DNA of 64,000 nucleotides from Lachnospiraceae bacterium (GTDB lineage: Bacteria; Bacillota; Clostridia; Lachnospirales; Lachnospiraceae). Numbering within the stretch: position 1 is the first letter of the stretch; each line of letters begins with the position of its first letter. A model generated the notes under the pieces. It searched no databases and was not told the DNA's origin. It was given only the letters and a program-made list of their open reading frames with translations. The stretch spans positions 97,065-161,064 of the forward strand of contig SVEF01000006.1 in NCBI GenBank assembly GCA_015057585.1, given 5' to 3'. Of the stretch, positions 36,524 to 45,090 are shown piece by piece. The position numbers and the translations under genes are program-made.

Positions 36524-36560
36524 AAGGGTTTGCGCAGAAATGTGCAAATCCTTTCTTTTT
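36524..36560 (+). terminator. Terminator after PHP gene
   Basis: Stem AAGGGTTTGCGCA / TGTGCAAATCCTT (13 bp with G-T pairs) and GAAA tetraloop, followed by TCTTTTT. It ends the 27968-36515 run. Confidence 0.88.
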
Positions 36561-36593
36561 GTGCTCAAATATTGCTCAAATTTGCAAAACGTC

Positions 36594-36622
36594 TTGCATG
36601 TGGAAAATTCTTCATCTATACT
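36594..36622 (+). promoter_or_regulatory. Sigma-A-type promoter of the large secreted protein
   Basis: TTGCAT, 17-base spacer, TATACT. A dyad TTTATAGT-AAAA-ACTATAAA at 36626-36645 lies right over the expected start of transcription and could be an operator or a 5' hairpin. Confidence 0.75.
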
Positions 36623-36669
36623 TTTTTTATAGTAAAAACTATAAAATCTACAAAGAGGAGGATTTTGGC

Positions 36670-39600
36670 ATGAAGAAATTTATGCACAGAATCGCAGCAT
36701 GGCTACTTGTTTTGGTTATGTGCGGTTCGTTTATGGGACAACTGGGGACGACAAAAGTACAGGCAGCAACCTATCCGGGAGATTACGGCGAAGGTTACTC
36801 GGTTGCGTTATCTGAATTGGCAACGTTCGATGGAGATGTGACATTTACCATTGAATTTGAATTGCAGGACGGGTATGAGTATTCTCAGCTTGCATTTGTC
36901 AGCAAGATTGAAGGATGGCCAAAGATTCATGAAAGTGATTTTGTGAACGCATCTTATCCGACATATGACGGTTATTGGTTTAATACGCTCCGCAGTCTGG
37001 GAACCAACACCATCGAACTGACACTCTCGAAAGAGGCAGTACAGCGGGTGATTAACGAAAAGGGTGGTCTCGGAATTCAGGTTTATGGTGTAGCTATTTC
37101 AAAGGTAACACTGAGCGGAGAAGCATCCGAAGGTAATCCGAATGCGGGATATGTAGGCGATTGGGGCGCCGGCGCAATTATTCCTGCATCTGACTTCGAG
37201 GGTTTTACCGGTGATGTGACTTTTACGTTAAAATATCGTGAGGTATCGTTAGGATATTCTTATTTCCAGGTAAAATATACGGAAGCAATCAGCGCAGGAT
37301 GGGTAGACCTTACCGGTTCTGATTTTAAAGATTATGAGCATGTGTTGAACAGCTACGGATGTTTTGAACTTGTGCCGGGCGAAAAGGAGATTACTGTTGT
37401 ACTCACAAAGGAAGCGGTAAAGAGAATGGTAGCCAACCAAAGCGGCATCGGCGTAGTTGTTTATGGTGTTATTGTTGAGGACTATGAGCTGAGCGGCGCA
37501 AAGCCAACCGCAGTGCCGACACCGACCAATACACCAAAGCCGACGCCTACAAACACACCAAAGCCGACTCCTACGTTAAAGCCGGGTCAGCCTACACCGA
37601 CACCGACGAATACACCAACTCCGACACCGACCAATACTCCAACCCCTACTCCTACACCAATCGTGTACAAGGAAGTAGAAAAGTTAGTGTTAACAGCGGA
37701 TATGGTAGGCAAGGACGGAACCCTTGCTGTTACCAATTATAAGGCAAAGGCTGTTTATATTCCAAGAGATACCGGTGCAAAGAAAATCACTTTGGATTAT
37801 ACTATTGCTGATAAGCTTGTTGTGGAAGGCGGCGCAGAATACACATTGGAACTTGTGAGAGGAACTTTTGGGGAAGTTTTGGTAGTTCCTGCACAGGTAA
37901 ACGGCATTGAAGGCGAGATTACAACAGCAAAGAATCATCCGGTTCTGGAAGAGTACGCATTGGCATCTCAGACTATGACAAAGGCACTGACCATTACGAC
38001 AGGTAAGAACGCAACCGTTACTTCCCTGGTGGTTACAACAAATGCTGAGTTGAAATTAAATCAGGGAAAAGTAAAAGATGTTACATTAGATGCCACAAAT
38101 GCATATCTGATGCTGGATGTGGACGTAAAGGGATATCGCGGAGATCTTAATGTAAAGCAGCCGGAAGAAGGCAGCGGATGTACGGTAAGACTTGATTTGG
38201 GTGCTTCCAAGGTAGAAGACCTTACAATCTCCGGTAACGGAAGATGTACGTTAAAGGGAAACACAGCAACGGTTGAAAACTTAGTATTAGATGGTGACTC
38301 CAGACTGACTTCGATGGTGGATGCAAAGAATTTTACCATCGGAGAAAAGGCAACGGACACCAGAGTTAAGTTATATTCTGACGTAGATCATCTGCAGGTG
38401 GAAGGAAACGGTAATGATATCGTCCTTGCAAACAGTGCCAAGGTAGAAAAGGCAGAAGTTGCGGGTGACAGCACAAGAATTTACGGTTATGGTAAGCTGG
38501 AGAATGCAGAAATTACCGGCAAGGAAGCGAATGTGGCTACGCCAAATACCAGGGTTGAGGGTGAAAATGATAAGACCCGTCCGCAGGAAATGGAGAACAT
38601 GAAGCCGAATACAGGCGGTGATTCGAACGGCACAGTAGTTGTTCCTTCGGGGCCACAGGAGATGAAAATCACGCTGAATCTTGACAGTTCCTATCCGGGT
38701 GATTACAGTTGCGGTACGAATATTACAAAGGATGTTCTGCAGCAGTTTAGCGGTGATGTTGCAATTACACTGGATTATGTTCTGACCGGAACGGCAGAGT
38801 GGCCACAGTTTGGCTGTGTTCTTGCATGGAGTGACGGCTGGCCGAAACTTATGGTAAGTTCTGCCGGAGAAAACGGATTTACCAATCTGGCAAAAGATAA
38901 GACATCGATTACATTTGTTATTTCCAAGGAAGACATACAGAGAGTCGCAACGCAGAATGAGGGTGGCGGCGAACTTGGTTTACAGGTAAGCGGAGCTTAC
39001 TTTACAAAGGCAGTTCTGCGTGACGCGAAAAAGGCAGATTTCTATGTAGGTGATTATCAGCAGGGTTATTCCTTTAAGAATGCAGAAGTAAAAGAACTTT
39101 ACGGTGATGTAACACTGACGGTAAGATATACCCTGTTAGAAGGTTTTACAAATCATTGCTTCCAGCTGACTGAAATCGGAAGTTCGTGGATAGATTTAAA
39201 GGCAGAGGATTTCGTTGATTTTACATACGAAATGAAGGAAGACGGCGTTTCGATTCCGGCACTTGCGGATACCGATACAATGACCTTTAAGATTAAGGCA
39301 GACTCCTTTAAGGAGATTGCTGATAACGGCAGTGCTTTTGCAGTCCGTGTTTACGGTATCATTGTTGAGGAAGCAACTCTGGTAGGTGAAGAGAAACCGG
39401 CAGAACCGGAAAATCCGGAAGTTCCGGAAATTCCATCCACAGTAGTATATATTGGTGCGGGCTATCCGGGCGATTATCAGGCGGGCAGCTGGATTCCGGC
39501 AAATGTATTCACACAGCTTACCGGGGATGCAACCATTACAGTGGAATACGTAGTAGTGGATGATGCAGCGAATCCGCAGTTTGCATGTATCAACGAATCC

Positions 39601-40770
39601 TGGGGCAAGGTTCCGACATCGCTTGCAACAGAATTTATGCAGGCAGATAAGACAACGAATACGCTCACCTTTACGATTGCAAAGGAAAACTTCCCGGGAA
39701 CCAAGGTTGGCTTCCAGGTGAACGGAATGTACATTACCAAGGCAACCATAAGCGGTGAAGGAACATTGAATGAAGATTCTGCATATGCAGGAGACTGGCA
39801 GATTGGTTACAATGTTTCTCCGGCGGAATTAACACCGTTTGCAGGGAAGGATATTGATGTAACAATTACTTATAAGAAATTAAATGATGCTTCTTATACA
39901 TGGTATAAAGGCAATCTTGCCGAATTGGGAGGCTACACGGATATGGTAGAGTCTAATTTGGCAGGAAATGAAACCACCAAAACATTGCAGCTGCCGGCAG
40001 CGAAGGTAGATGAACTGCTTGCAGGCAGTACGGCATTAGGAATTAAAGTATACGGTGTTATCATTGAAAATGTAGAGATTACAGAGGTTGTACCGGAAAT
40101 TCCATCCACAGTAGTATATATTGGTGCGGGCTATCCGGGCGATTATCAGGCGGGCAGTTGGATTCCGGCAAATGTATTCACACAGCTTACCGGGGATGCA
40201 ACCATTACAGTGGAATACGTAGTAGTGGATGATGCAGCGAATCCGCAGTTTGCATGTATCAACGAATCCTGGGGCAAGGTTCCGACATCGCTTGCAACAG
40301 AATTTATGCAGGCAGATAAGACAACGAATACGCTCACCTTTACGATTGCAAAGGAAAACTTCCCGGGAACCAAGGTTGGCTTCCAGGTGAACGGAATGTA
40401 CATTACCAAGGCAACCATAAGCGGTGAAGGAACATTGAATGAAGATTCTGCATATGCAGGAGACTGGCAGATTGGTTACAATGTTTCTCCGGCGGAATTA
40501 ACACCGTTTGCAGGGAAGGATATTGATGTAACAATTACTTATAAGAAATTAAATGATGCTTCTTATACATGGTATAAAGGCAATCTTGCCGAATTGGGAG
40601 GCTACACGGATATGGTAGAGTCTAATTTGGCAGGAAATGAAACCACCAAAACATTGCAGCTGCCGGCAGCGAAGGTAGATGAACTGCTTGCAGGCAGTAC
40701 GGCATTAGGAATTAAGGTATACGGTGTTATCATTGAAAATGTAGAGATTGCCGAAAGTGCAGCAGAATAA
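36670..40770 (+). CDS. Secreted multi-module protein with eight YxGD(Y/W) domains
   Basis: 1366 residues from ATG 36670 (AGAGGAGGA before it). Signal peptide 1-32, cleavage after VQA. Module C copies start near residues 35, 160, 674, 791, 931, 1038, 1154 and 1261. Each begins YxGD(Y/W)xxG, continues with a 'xxFxGDVTxTxxY'-like strand and ends with a 'GxxVYGxxI' strand. Between C2 and C3 lie a Pro/Thr linker (~278-330) and a ~330-residue repetitive beta domain, perhaps a beta-helix. The last two pairs (931-1153 and 1154-end) are virtually identical. No catalytic motif and no LPxTG or SLH anchor are visible. The fold suggests glycan binding or adhesion; the same module ends the lipoprotein at 9076. 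Own promoter and terminator. Confidence 0.75.
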   Translation: MKKFMHRIAAWLLVLVMCGSFMGQLGTTKVQAATYPGDYGEGYSVALSELATFDGDVTFTIEFELQDGYEYSQLAFVSKIEGWPKIHESDFVNASYPTYDGYWFNTLRSLGTNTIELTLSKEAVQRVINEKGGLGIQVYGVAISKVTLSGEASEGNPNAGYVGDWGAGAIIPASDFEGFTGDVTFTLKYREVSLGYSYFQVKYTEAISAGWVDLTGSDFKDYEHVLNSYGCFELVPGEKEITVVLTKEAVKRMVANQSGIGVVVYGVIVEDYELSGAKPTAVPTPTNTPKPTPTNTPKPTPTLKPGQPTPTPTNTPTPTPTNTPTPTPTPIVYKEVEKLVLTADMVGKDGTLAVTNYKAKAVYIPRDTGAKKITLDYTIADKLVVEGGAEYTLELVRGTFGEVLVVPAQVNGIEGEITTAKNHPVLEEYALASQTMTKALTITTGKNATVTSLVVTTNAELKLNQGKVKDVTLDATNAYLMLDVDVKGYRGDLNVKQPEEGSGCTVRLDLGASKVEDLTISGNGRCTLKGNTATVENLVLDGDSRLTSMVDAKNFTIGEKATDTRVKLYSDVDHLQVEGNGNDIVLANSAKVEKAEVAGDSTRIYGYGKLENAEITGKEANVATPNTRVEGENDKTRPQEMENMKPNTGGDSNGTVVVPSGPQEMKITLNLDSSYPGDYSCGTNITKDVLQQFSGDVAITLDYVLTGTAEWPQFGCVLAWSDGWPKLMVSSAGENGFTNLAKDKTSITFVISKEDIQRVATQNEGGGELGLQVSGAYFTKAVLRDAKKADFYVGDYQQGYSFKNAEVKELYGDVTLTVRYTLLEGFTNHCFQLTEIGSSWIDLKAEDFVDFTYEMKEDGVSIPALADTDTMTFKIKADSFKEIADNGSAFAVRVYGIIVEEATLVGEEKPAEPENPEVPEIPSTVVYIGAGYPGDYQAGSWIPANVFTQLTGDATITVEYVVVDDAANPQFACINESWGKVPTSLATEFMQADKTTNTLTFTIAKENFPGTKVGFQVNGMYITKATISGEGTLNEDSAYAGDWQIGYNVSPAELTPFAGKDIDVTITYKKLNDASYTWYKGNLAELGGYTDMVESNLAGNETTKTLQLPAAKVDELLAGSTALGIKVYGVIIENVEITEVVPEIPSTVVYIGAGYPGDYQAGSWIPANVFTQLTGDATITVEYVVVDDAANPQFACINESWGKVPTSLATEFMQADKTTNTLTFTIAKENFPGTKVGFQVNGMYITKATISGEGTLNEDSAYAGDWQIGYNVSPAELTPFAGKDIDVTITYKKLNDASYTWYKGNLAELGGYTDMVESNLAGNETTKTLQLPAAKVDELLAGSTALGIKVYGVIIENVEIAESAAE
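39424..40749 (+). repeat. 657-bp near-perfect tandem direct repeat
   Basis: Copies 39424-40080 and 40093-40749, offset 669 bp. By eye only two bases differ (C/T in the GGGCAGC/TTGG triplet and A/G near the end), both silent. The unit is one C-module pair of 223 residues, so the protein can gain or lose pairs by slippage or recombination. Confidence 0.93.
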
Positions 40771-40785
40771 AGAAAAATAAAAATG

Positions 40786-40819
40786 CCGCAGGGAGGAAAC
40801 TCCCTGCGGTTGTTTTTTT
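40786..40819. terminator. Bidirectional terminator between convergent genes
   Basis: Perfect 10-bp stem CCGCAGGGAG / CTCCCTGCGG with GAAA loop, TTGTTTTTTT on the + side and an A-rich run on the other side that gives T on the minus strand. It serves both the secreted-protein gene and the MATE gene, whose stop codon overlaps its end. Confidence 0.92.
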
Positions 40820-42152
40820 AGTTTACAGATGTGAGTTTGCGCAGTTCCAAAAAGCACAGCGGAATCTCAACCACCAGCATCAATGACCATCCAATCACGC
40901 AGGCATAAGCGATTCCCGAAATGCCAAGGGCTGGCGCAAGCAGATAGGTTGTGATGACACGCACACTTGTCTGGATTGCAGTGCCGAGTAGTGTGATTTT
41001 CAATTTGCCGATACCACGGAAAAAACCCTGCACACCATTTGTCATGCCCGGCCACAGATAAAAGACGGACATCAGAAGAAGGTATCCGGCGCCGATGGCG
41101 ATGATGTTTTCGGAACTTTCTCCCGTAACAAATAAGGACATAATCGGACGACGCAAAGAAAACACAACCAGGCCAATAAAAATCCAGTATGCCACTTCCA
41201 TGGCCATTCCGGTTAAGAAACCGTGCCGGATGCGTTCCGGTTTTTTTGCGCCGCGGTTTTGGGCAACGTATGTAGTAATTGCCTGTGCAATGCTTTGTTC
41301 TGGAGTCAGGGCGAAGGCATCGATACGGGTGACGGCTTGAAAGGCGGCAATGACATCGGTGCCAAGGGTATTGACCTGGCCTTGAATTAAGAGTTTTCCA
41401 ATCGGCTGTACGGACTGTTGGAGTGCGGCGACGCCGCCGAACTTTAGCGTTTTCTTTAAAAGCGTCGCATCAATCACCCATTCTTCTTTTCCCGGAAAAA
41501 GCTCCGGGACTTTTTTTGCCAGATAGATAAGGACAAGGACGGCAGAAACTGCTTCGGCTATGACGGTAGTAGTAGCACTGCAGACGATGCCGAAACCGAG
41601 GATGCCGATGAAGACGATATCCAAAACGGCATTTAGCAGGGAGGAAAACATTAAAAATTTTAACGGCGTTTTGGAATCTCCGATGCTTTTTAATGCGGCT
41701 GCCGTTGCATTATACAGGAAAGTAAACGGTGTACCGAGGAAGGTAATCCGCAAATAAACTCCGGTAGAGGAAAACAGCTCCGTAGGAACTGAGAGTGCTT
41801 TCATAAGCAAAACGGTGCAGGTGGTTCCGAGAAGAACCACTGCAAGACTTGCGACAAGGCCGGAAAGCAGGGCGGTGGAGAACTGCCTGCGGAGAGCTTT
41901 AAAATCCTTCGCGCCGAAGAATTCACTCATCAGGATGCCGGCGCCGAGGCTGAGCCCGGACACGGACAAAATGACAAGGTTCATTACAGGGGAGGCAATG
42001 CCGACAGCCGCGAGCGCATCTTTGCCGATAAAACGGCCGGCAATGATGGAGTCGACGGCGTGATAGCCCATTTGAAACCAGTTGCTTAACATAAGTGGAA
42101 GCGCATACAAAAAGATGTGTTTTGCGGCGGAGCCTTTGGTCATATCTTTCAT
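40818..42152 (-). CDS. MATE-family multidrug/cation efflux transporter
   Basis: 444 residues from the ATG at 42152; the GTG nine bases earlier directly abuts the AAAGG ribosome site, so ATG is better. About twelve membrane helices in two related halves. The opening 'LPLMLSNWFQMGYHAVDSIIAGRFIGKDALAAVG' type text (residues ~17-50) is diagnostic of MATE proteins. Family role: Na+- or H+-driven export of organic cations and drugs. Its promoter shares an inverted repeat with the divergent operon at 42420. Confidence 0.92.
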   Translation of the reverse strand: MKDMTKGSAAKHIFLYALPLMLSNWFQMGYHAVDSIIAGRFIGKDALAAVGIASPVMNLVILSVSGLSLGAGILMSEFFGAKDFKALRRQFSTALLSGLVASLAVVLLGTTCTVLLMKALSVPTELFSSTGVYLRITFLGTPFTFLYNATAAALKSIGDSKTPLKFLMFSSLLNAVLDIVFIGILGFGIVCSATTTVIAEAVSAVLVLIYLAKKVPELFPGKEEWVIDATLLKKTLKFGGVAALQQSVQPIGKLLIQGQVNTLGTDVIAAFQAVTRIDAFALTPEQSIAQAITTYVAQNRGAKKPERIRHGFLTGMAMEVAYWIFIGLVVFSLRRPIMSLFVTGESSENIIAIGAGYLLLMSVFYLWPGMTNGVQGFFRGIGKLKITLLGTAIQTSVRVITTYLLAPALGISGIAYACVIGWSLMLVVEIPLCFLELRKLTSVN

Positions 42153-42203
42153 GGAAGACACCTTTGCTTTCTTTAGAAATCAATAACAATCAATATTTAT
42201 TTC

Positions 42204-42232
42204 AGTATATAGCGAAAAAGGGAAAATGTCTA
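42204..42232 (-). promoter_or_regulatory. Promoter of the MATE gene
   Basis: Read on the minus strand: TAGACA (42232-42227), 17-base spacer, TATACT (42209-42204). The -35 lies in the left arm of the 13-bp inverted repeat. Confidence 0.65.
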
Positions 42233-42277
42233 CTATGGGAAATAAGTCTGTTTTGCAAAAAAAGTAGTAGACATTTT
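42223..42277. promoter_or_regulatory. 13-bp perfect inverted repeat spanning divergent -35 boxes
   Basis: AAAATGTCTACTA (42223-42235) and TAGTAGACATTTT (42265-42277), exact complements 29 bases apart. Each arm contains the TAGACA -35 box of one of two divergent promoters. Looks like a pair of regulator half-sites or a mirrored promoter; the length makes chance unlikely. Confidence 0.7.
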
Positions 42278-42296
42278 TAATGAAAGCGTTTACAAT
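42268..42296 (+). promoter_or_regulatory. Promoter P1 of the 42420 operon
   Basis: TAGACA, 17-base spacer, TACAAT. Its spacer end and -10 box are covered by the cre site at 42281-42294, so CcpA binding would block it. Confidence 0.65.
42281..42294 (+). promoter_or_regulatory. Catabolite-responsive element (cre, CcpA operator)
   Basis: TGAAAGCGTTTACA fits the low-GC Gram-positive consensus TGWAARCGYTWWCW at every position except a permitted end variation. Position over promoter P1 predicts repression of the sugar-import operon when preferred sugars are present. Confidence 0.8.
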
Positions 42297-42333
42297 AAAA
42301 AGAGAGTTTTGTGCAATTTGAACAAAAAGCAAA

Positions 42334-42362
42334 TTGTTTTTTTGCCGTGTTCATGTTAGAAT
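42334..42362 (+). promoter_or_regulatory. Promoter P2 (extended -10) of the 42420 operon
   Basis: TTGTTT, 17-base spacer, TAGAAT with TG at the extended -10 position. A dyad CAATTTG / CAAATTG (42314-42320, 42330-42336) touches its -35 box. P2 lies about 55 bases before the first start codon. Confidence 0.6.
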
Positions 42363-42419
42363 GACAATAAGCATGGCGATATCGTGCAGAAAACATTAGA
42401 AATAAGAGTGACTTAGAGA

Positions 42420-43016
42420 ATGAATCAAATTACATTTAAGCAGTACCGGACAATAGATCTTACAATTTTTACTGTTTTGCTGGCGATTTTTGAATCGCTT
42501 ACCACAATTGCAACGAGAAACTGGTTTGCAGCACAGCCGGTGGCCATTTCCATCAGCCTGGCAATTGTCTGCATCGTTATGATGCGGTGGGGATGGAGAG
42601 CAGTGGTGCCCGCGGTGGCAGGCGGTATTGCTTTTTGTCTCGTTTCCGGGGCAACCGTAGGACAGTACCTGATTTACTGCATTGGAAATACGTTTGCGCT
42701 TCTTGGATTACTTGTAGTAAGAGGTTTTGGAAAAGAAACCATCCGGCGCAGTGTGCCAAAACTTCTGTTGTTTGGATTGGTGGGATATCTCGGTATGGTA
42801 GCCGGACGGTTTTTGGTATCTTTGCTTTTTGGCGGAGACCTGATGGCGTTTGTGGTATATGCAACCACCGACATCATTTCCCTGCTGTTTGCGGAAATTA
42901 TTCTGCTTTTGCTCCGTAATACGGATGGCATGATAGAGGATCAGAAATCTTATTTGCTCCGGGTAGAAAGGGAGCGGAAGGAAGAAGAAAACACGGTTTT
43001 TGAAGAAGAGTTTTAA
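42420..43016 (+). CDS. Multi-pass membrane protein, ECF S-component-like
   Basis: 198 residues with five or six hydrophobic segments (~15-33, 40-58, 62-80, 85-100, 115-138, 145-165) and a highly charged cytoplasmic tail rich in Glu/Arg. Size and topology resemble substrate-specific S-components of energy-coupling-factor transporters, but I see no clear family motif and no EcfA/EcfT genes nearby. It is the first gene of the cre-controlled operon and precedes the LplB-type permease by 49 bp. It may be an accessory subunit rather than a vitamin transporter. Weak ribosome site. Confidence 0.5.
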   Translation: MNQITFKQYRTIDLTIFTVLLAIFESLTTIATRNWFAAQPVAISISLAIVCIVMMRWGWRAVVPAVAGGIAFCLVSGATVGQYLIYCIGNTFALLGLLVVRGFGKETIRRSVPKLLLFGLVGYLGMVAGRFLVSLLFGGDLMAFVVYATTDIISLLFAEIILLLLRNTDGMIEDQKSYLLRVERERKEEENTVFEEEF

Positions 43017-43065
43017 CGGTAGAATACCGATACGTTTGATACATTTTTAAATGGAGGATTCAACT

Positions 43066-44124
43066 ATGAAAAAGAAAGCTGCCGACTATCTCGTATATGA
43101 GGAAAGTACGGGGACATATCGTGAAGATGCGGAGCAGATAGTCAGGGATGACGTGGAAAAGCATTACTGGCTGAATGTGGGACGGACAGTGGCAAAAGAC
43201 TGGCGACTTTATCTGATGTTACTTCCGATGCTTTTGGTATTCCTGTTCTGGCGTTATTTCCCGATGTATGAATTGCTGGGATGTTTTAAGGTACAGGACA
43301 GTACACTTCCGGTAGCAGACCAGTTGTATGCAGGTTTTTCTTATTTTAAATTGTTGTTTGTCGGAGAGGGTGCTCTTTCCACCGAGTTCTGGCAGGCGTT
43401 CCGTAATACGTTTTTGCTCAGCTTCTACGGTTTGTGCTTCGGTTTCCCGATGCCGATTATTATTGCATTGTTCTTTAACGAAATCCGCTCTGATATCGCA
43501 CGAAGCGTATATCAGGTAATTACATATTTACCGAAGTTCATGTCGACGGTAGTTATGACTTCCCTGGTGACCATGTTAGTCCGCCAGTCGTCTCCGCTTG
43601 CCGGCATGGAAATGGGTGTTGTTTCCAGAATGCTGGTATCGCTTGGACTGATTAGTTCCGAGGTCGGAAATGCCGGACTTTTAAATAATCCGGACTTCTT
43701 CCGTGGCATTTACCAGATTAGTGGTATCTGGGAAGGTGCCGGCTATGACAGTATCGTATTCTTTGCTGCCATCATTGCGATTTCTCCTACCAGCTACGAG
43801 GCTGCACAGATTGACGGAGCAGGAAAGATGGCACAGATGAAATATGTAGTGCTTCCGTCGATTCTTTCTACCGTGGTTATTATGCTGATTACCCGTATCG
43901 GATCGCTCCTGAATGTCGGATACGAAAAGGTGTTGCTTTTGTATAATCCGAACACGTACGTAACGGCTGACGTGGTTTCGACCTTTGCACAGCGTTATGG
44001 TATTGCAGACGGGCTGACGGGCATTGCCTCCTCGGCGGAAATGCTAAATAATGTCATGGGAATGCTCCTTGTAATCGCGGCAAACACCATTGCCCGCAAG
44101 GCATCCGACGTATCATTATATTAA
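43066..44124 (+). CDS. Sugar ABC transporter permease (LplB type)
   Basis: 352 residues from ATG 43066; an ATG 15 bases earlier lies in the ATGGAGGATT ribosome site. A charged N-terminal extension (~1-45) precedes six membrane segments. The EAA loop is YEAAQIDGAGKMAQ with VLPSI. The order LplB - YtcP - large lipoprotein is the known layout for import of complex sugars such as aldouronates or yeast/plant oligosaccharides. Substrate not determinable. Confidence 0.87.
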   Translation: MKKKAADYLVYEESTGTYREDAEQIVRDDVEKHYWLNVGRTVAKDWRLYLMLLPMLLVFLFWRYFPMYELLGCFKVQDSTLPVADQLYAGFSYFKLLFVGEGALSTEFWQAFRNTFLLSFYGLCFGFPMPIIIALFFNEIRSDIARSVYQVITYLPKFMSTVVMTSLVTMLVRQSSPLAGMEMGVVSRMLVSLGLISSEVGNAGLLNNPDFFRGIYQISGIWEGAGYDSIVFFAAIIAISPTSYEAAQIDGAGKMAQMKYVVLPSILSTVVIMLITRIGSLLNVGYEKVLLLYNPNTYVTADVVSTFAQRYGIADGLTGIASSAEMLNNVMGMLLVIAANTIARKASDVSLY

Positions 44125-44140
44125 GGAGGTGCTTCGTAAG

Positions 44141-45031
44141 ATGAAAAGAAAACTTGAAGTATCCGAACTTATTTTTAAGATTGTCAGTTATGTACTGTTG
44201 ACGGTATTTGCAGTGGCTTGTTTGTATCCGTTCCTCTACGCGATTTCTGCCGCAATCAGCGGAAGAGAGGCAGTGGAGTACGGACAGTTGGTATTGTTTC
44301 CGAAGGACCTTCAGTTTGAAGCGTTCGCCAACATGTTCAATAACAACATGTTCTGGAACTCTTATACCAACACACTGTTCATTACCTTTTACGGAACGCT
44401 TTGGGCAATGGGAGTTGCTATCTTAGGTGCCTATGCTCTTTCGAAAAAAAGACTTCTGTTCCGTAAGGGATTTAACTTCTTTCTTGTATTTACCATGTGG
44501 TTTTCGGCAGGTCTGGTACCGCAGTACTTAAACTACATCGATACAAGAACCGTATTCAATGCGATTGGAATCAAAGACGACAAATGGCTCGTTGTTATCG
44601 CCATGGGTATGGCGGCAATGAACATCATCCTGCTTCGTAATGCGTTTGAAGGAGTTCCTTCCGAAATTGAAGAGGCAGCAGTCGTAGACGGGGCCACCGA
44701 ATTCCAGGTGCTTGCCCGTGTCTATATTCCGATGAGTAAATCCACGATTGCGACGGTGGCACTGTTCTTTGCGATTTCCAGATGGAATGGTTACTTCTGG
44801 GCAAGACAGATGATCAGTAACTCAAATGAGCACCCGTTGCAGGTATTTATCCGACTGAAGCTCGAGGAGTTCCAGGATCCGGATATTATGACCGGCTGGA
44901 ATGAGGCTTATGCAGCAGACTCCGTGATTTATGCGCTGATTGTATGTTCCATTATTCCGGTGCTTATCATTTATCCGTTCATCCAGAAATATTTTGCCAA
45001 GGGCGTAAATATGGGTGGCGTAAAGGAATAA
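44141..45031 (+). CDS. Carbohydrate ABC transporter permease (YtcP type)
   Basis: 296 residues from ATG 44141, with TTAAGGAGG 12 bases upstream; the frame is open further upstream into the previous gene but lacks a ribosome site there. Six membrane segments, EAA loop 'IEEAAVVDGATEFQ' with 'YIPMSK', ending in 'FAKGVNMGGVKE', the usual C-terminus of this group. It is the heterodimer partner of the LplB-type permease. Confidence 0.88.
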   Translation: MKRKLEVSELIFKIVSYVLLTVFAVACLYPFLYAISAAISGREAVEYGQLVLFPKDLQFEAFANMFNNNMFWNSYTNTLFITFYGTLWAMGVAILGAYALSKKRLLFRKGFNFFLVFTMWFSAGLVPQYLNYIDTRTVFNAIGIKDDKWLVVIAMGMAAMNIILLRNAFEGVPSEIEEAAVVDGATEFQVLARVYIPMSKSTIATVALFFAISRWNGYFWARQMISNSNEHPLQVFIRLKLEEFQDPDIMTGWNEAYAADSVIYALIVCSIIPVLIIYPFIQKYFAKGVNMGGVKE

Positions 45032-45090
45032 CAAAGGTTATTATTGTGCGAGGCACTTAATAATAAAATTATTTTATGGAGGGTAAAAAA

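Noticed and set aside
36559..36669. Upstream extension of the large secreted protein
   Set aside because: It would cross the promoter at 36594-36622 and lacks a ribosome site; ATG 36670 has AGAGGAGGA and begins a proper signal peptide.
42420..43016. Firm ECF vitamin transporter S-component
   Set aside because: Only size and topology agree; no EcfA/EcfT genes and no family motif seen, so it is given as 'S-component-like' at low confidence.
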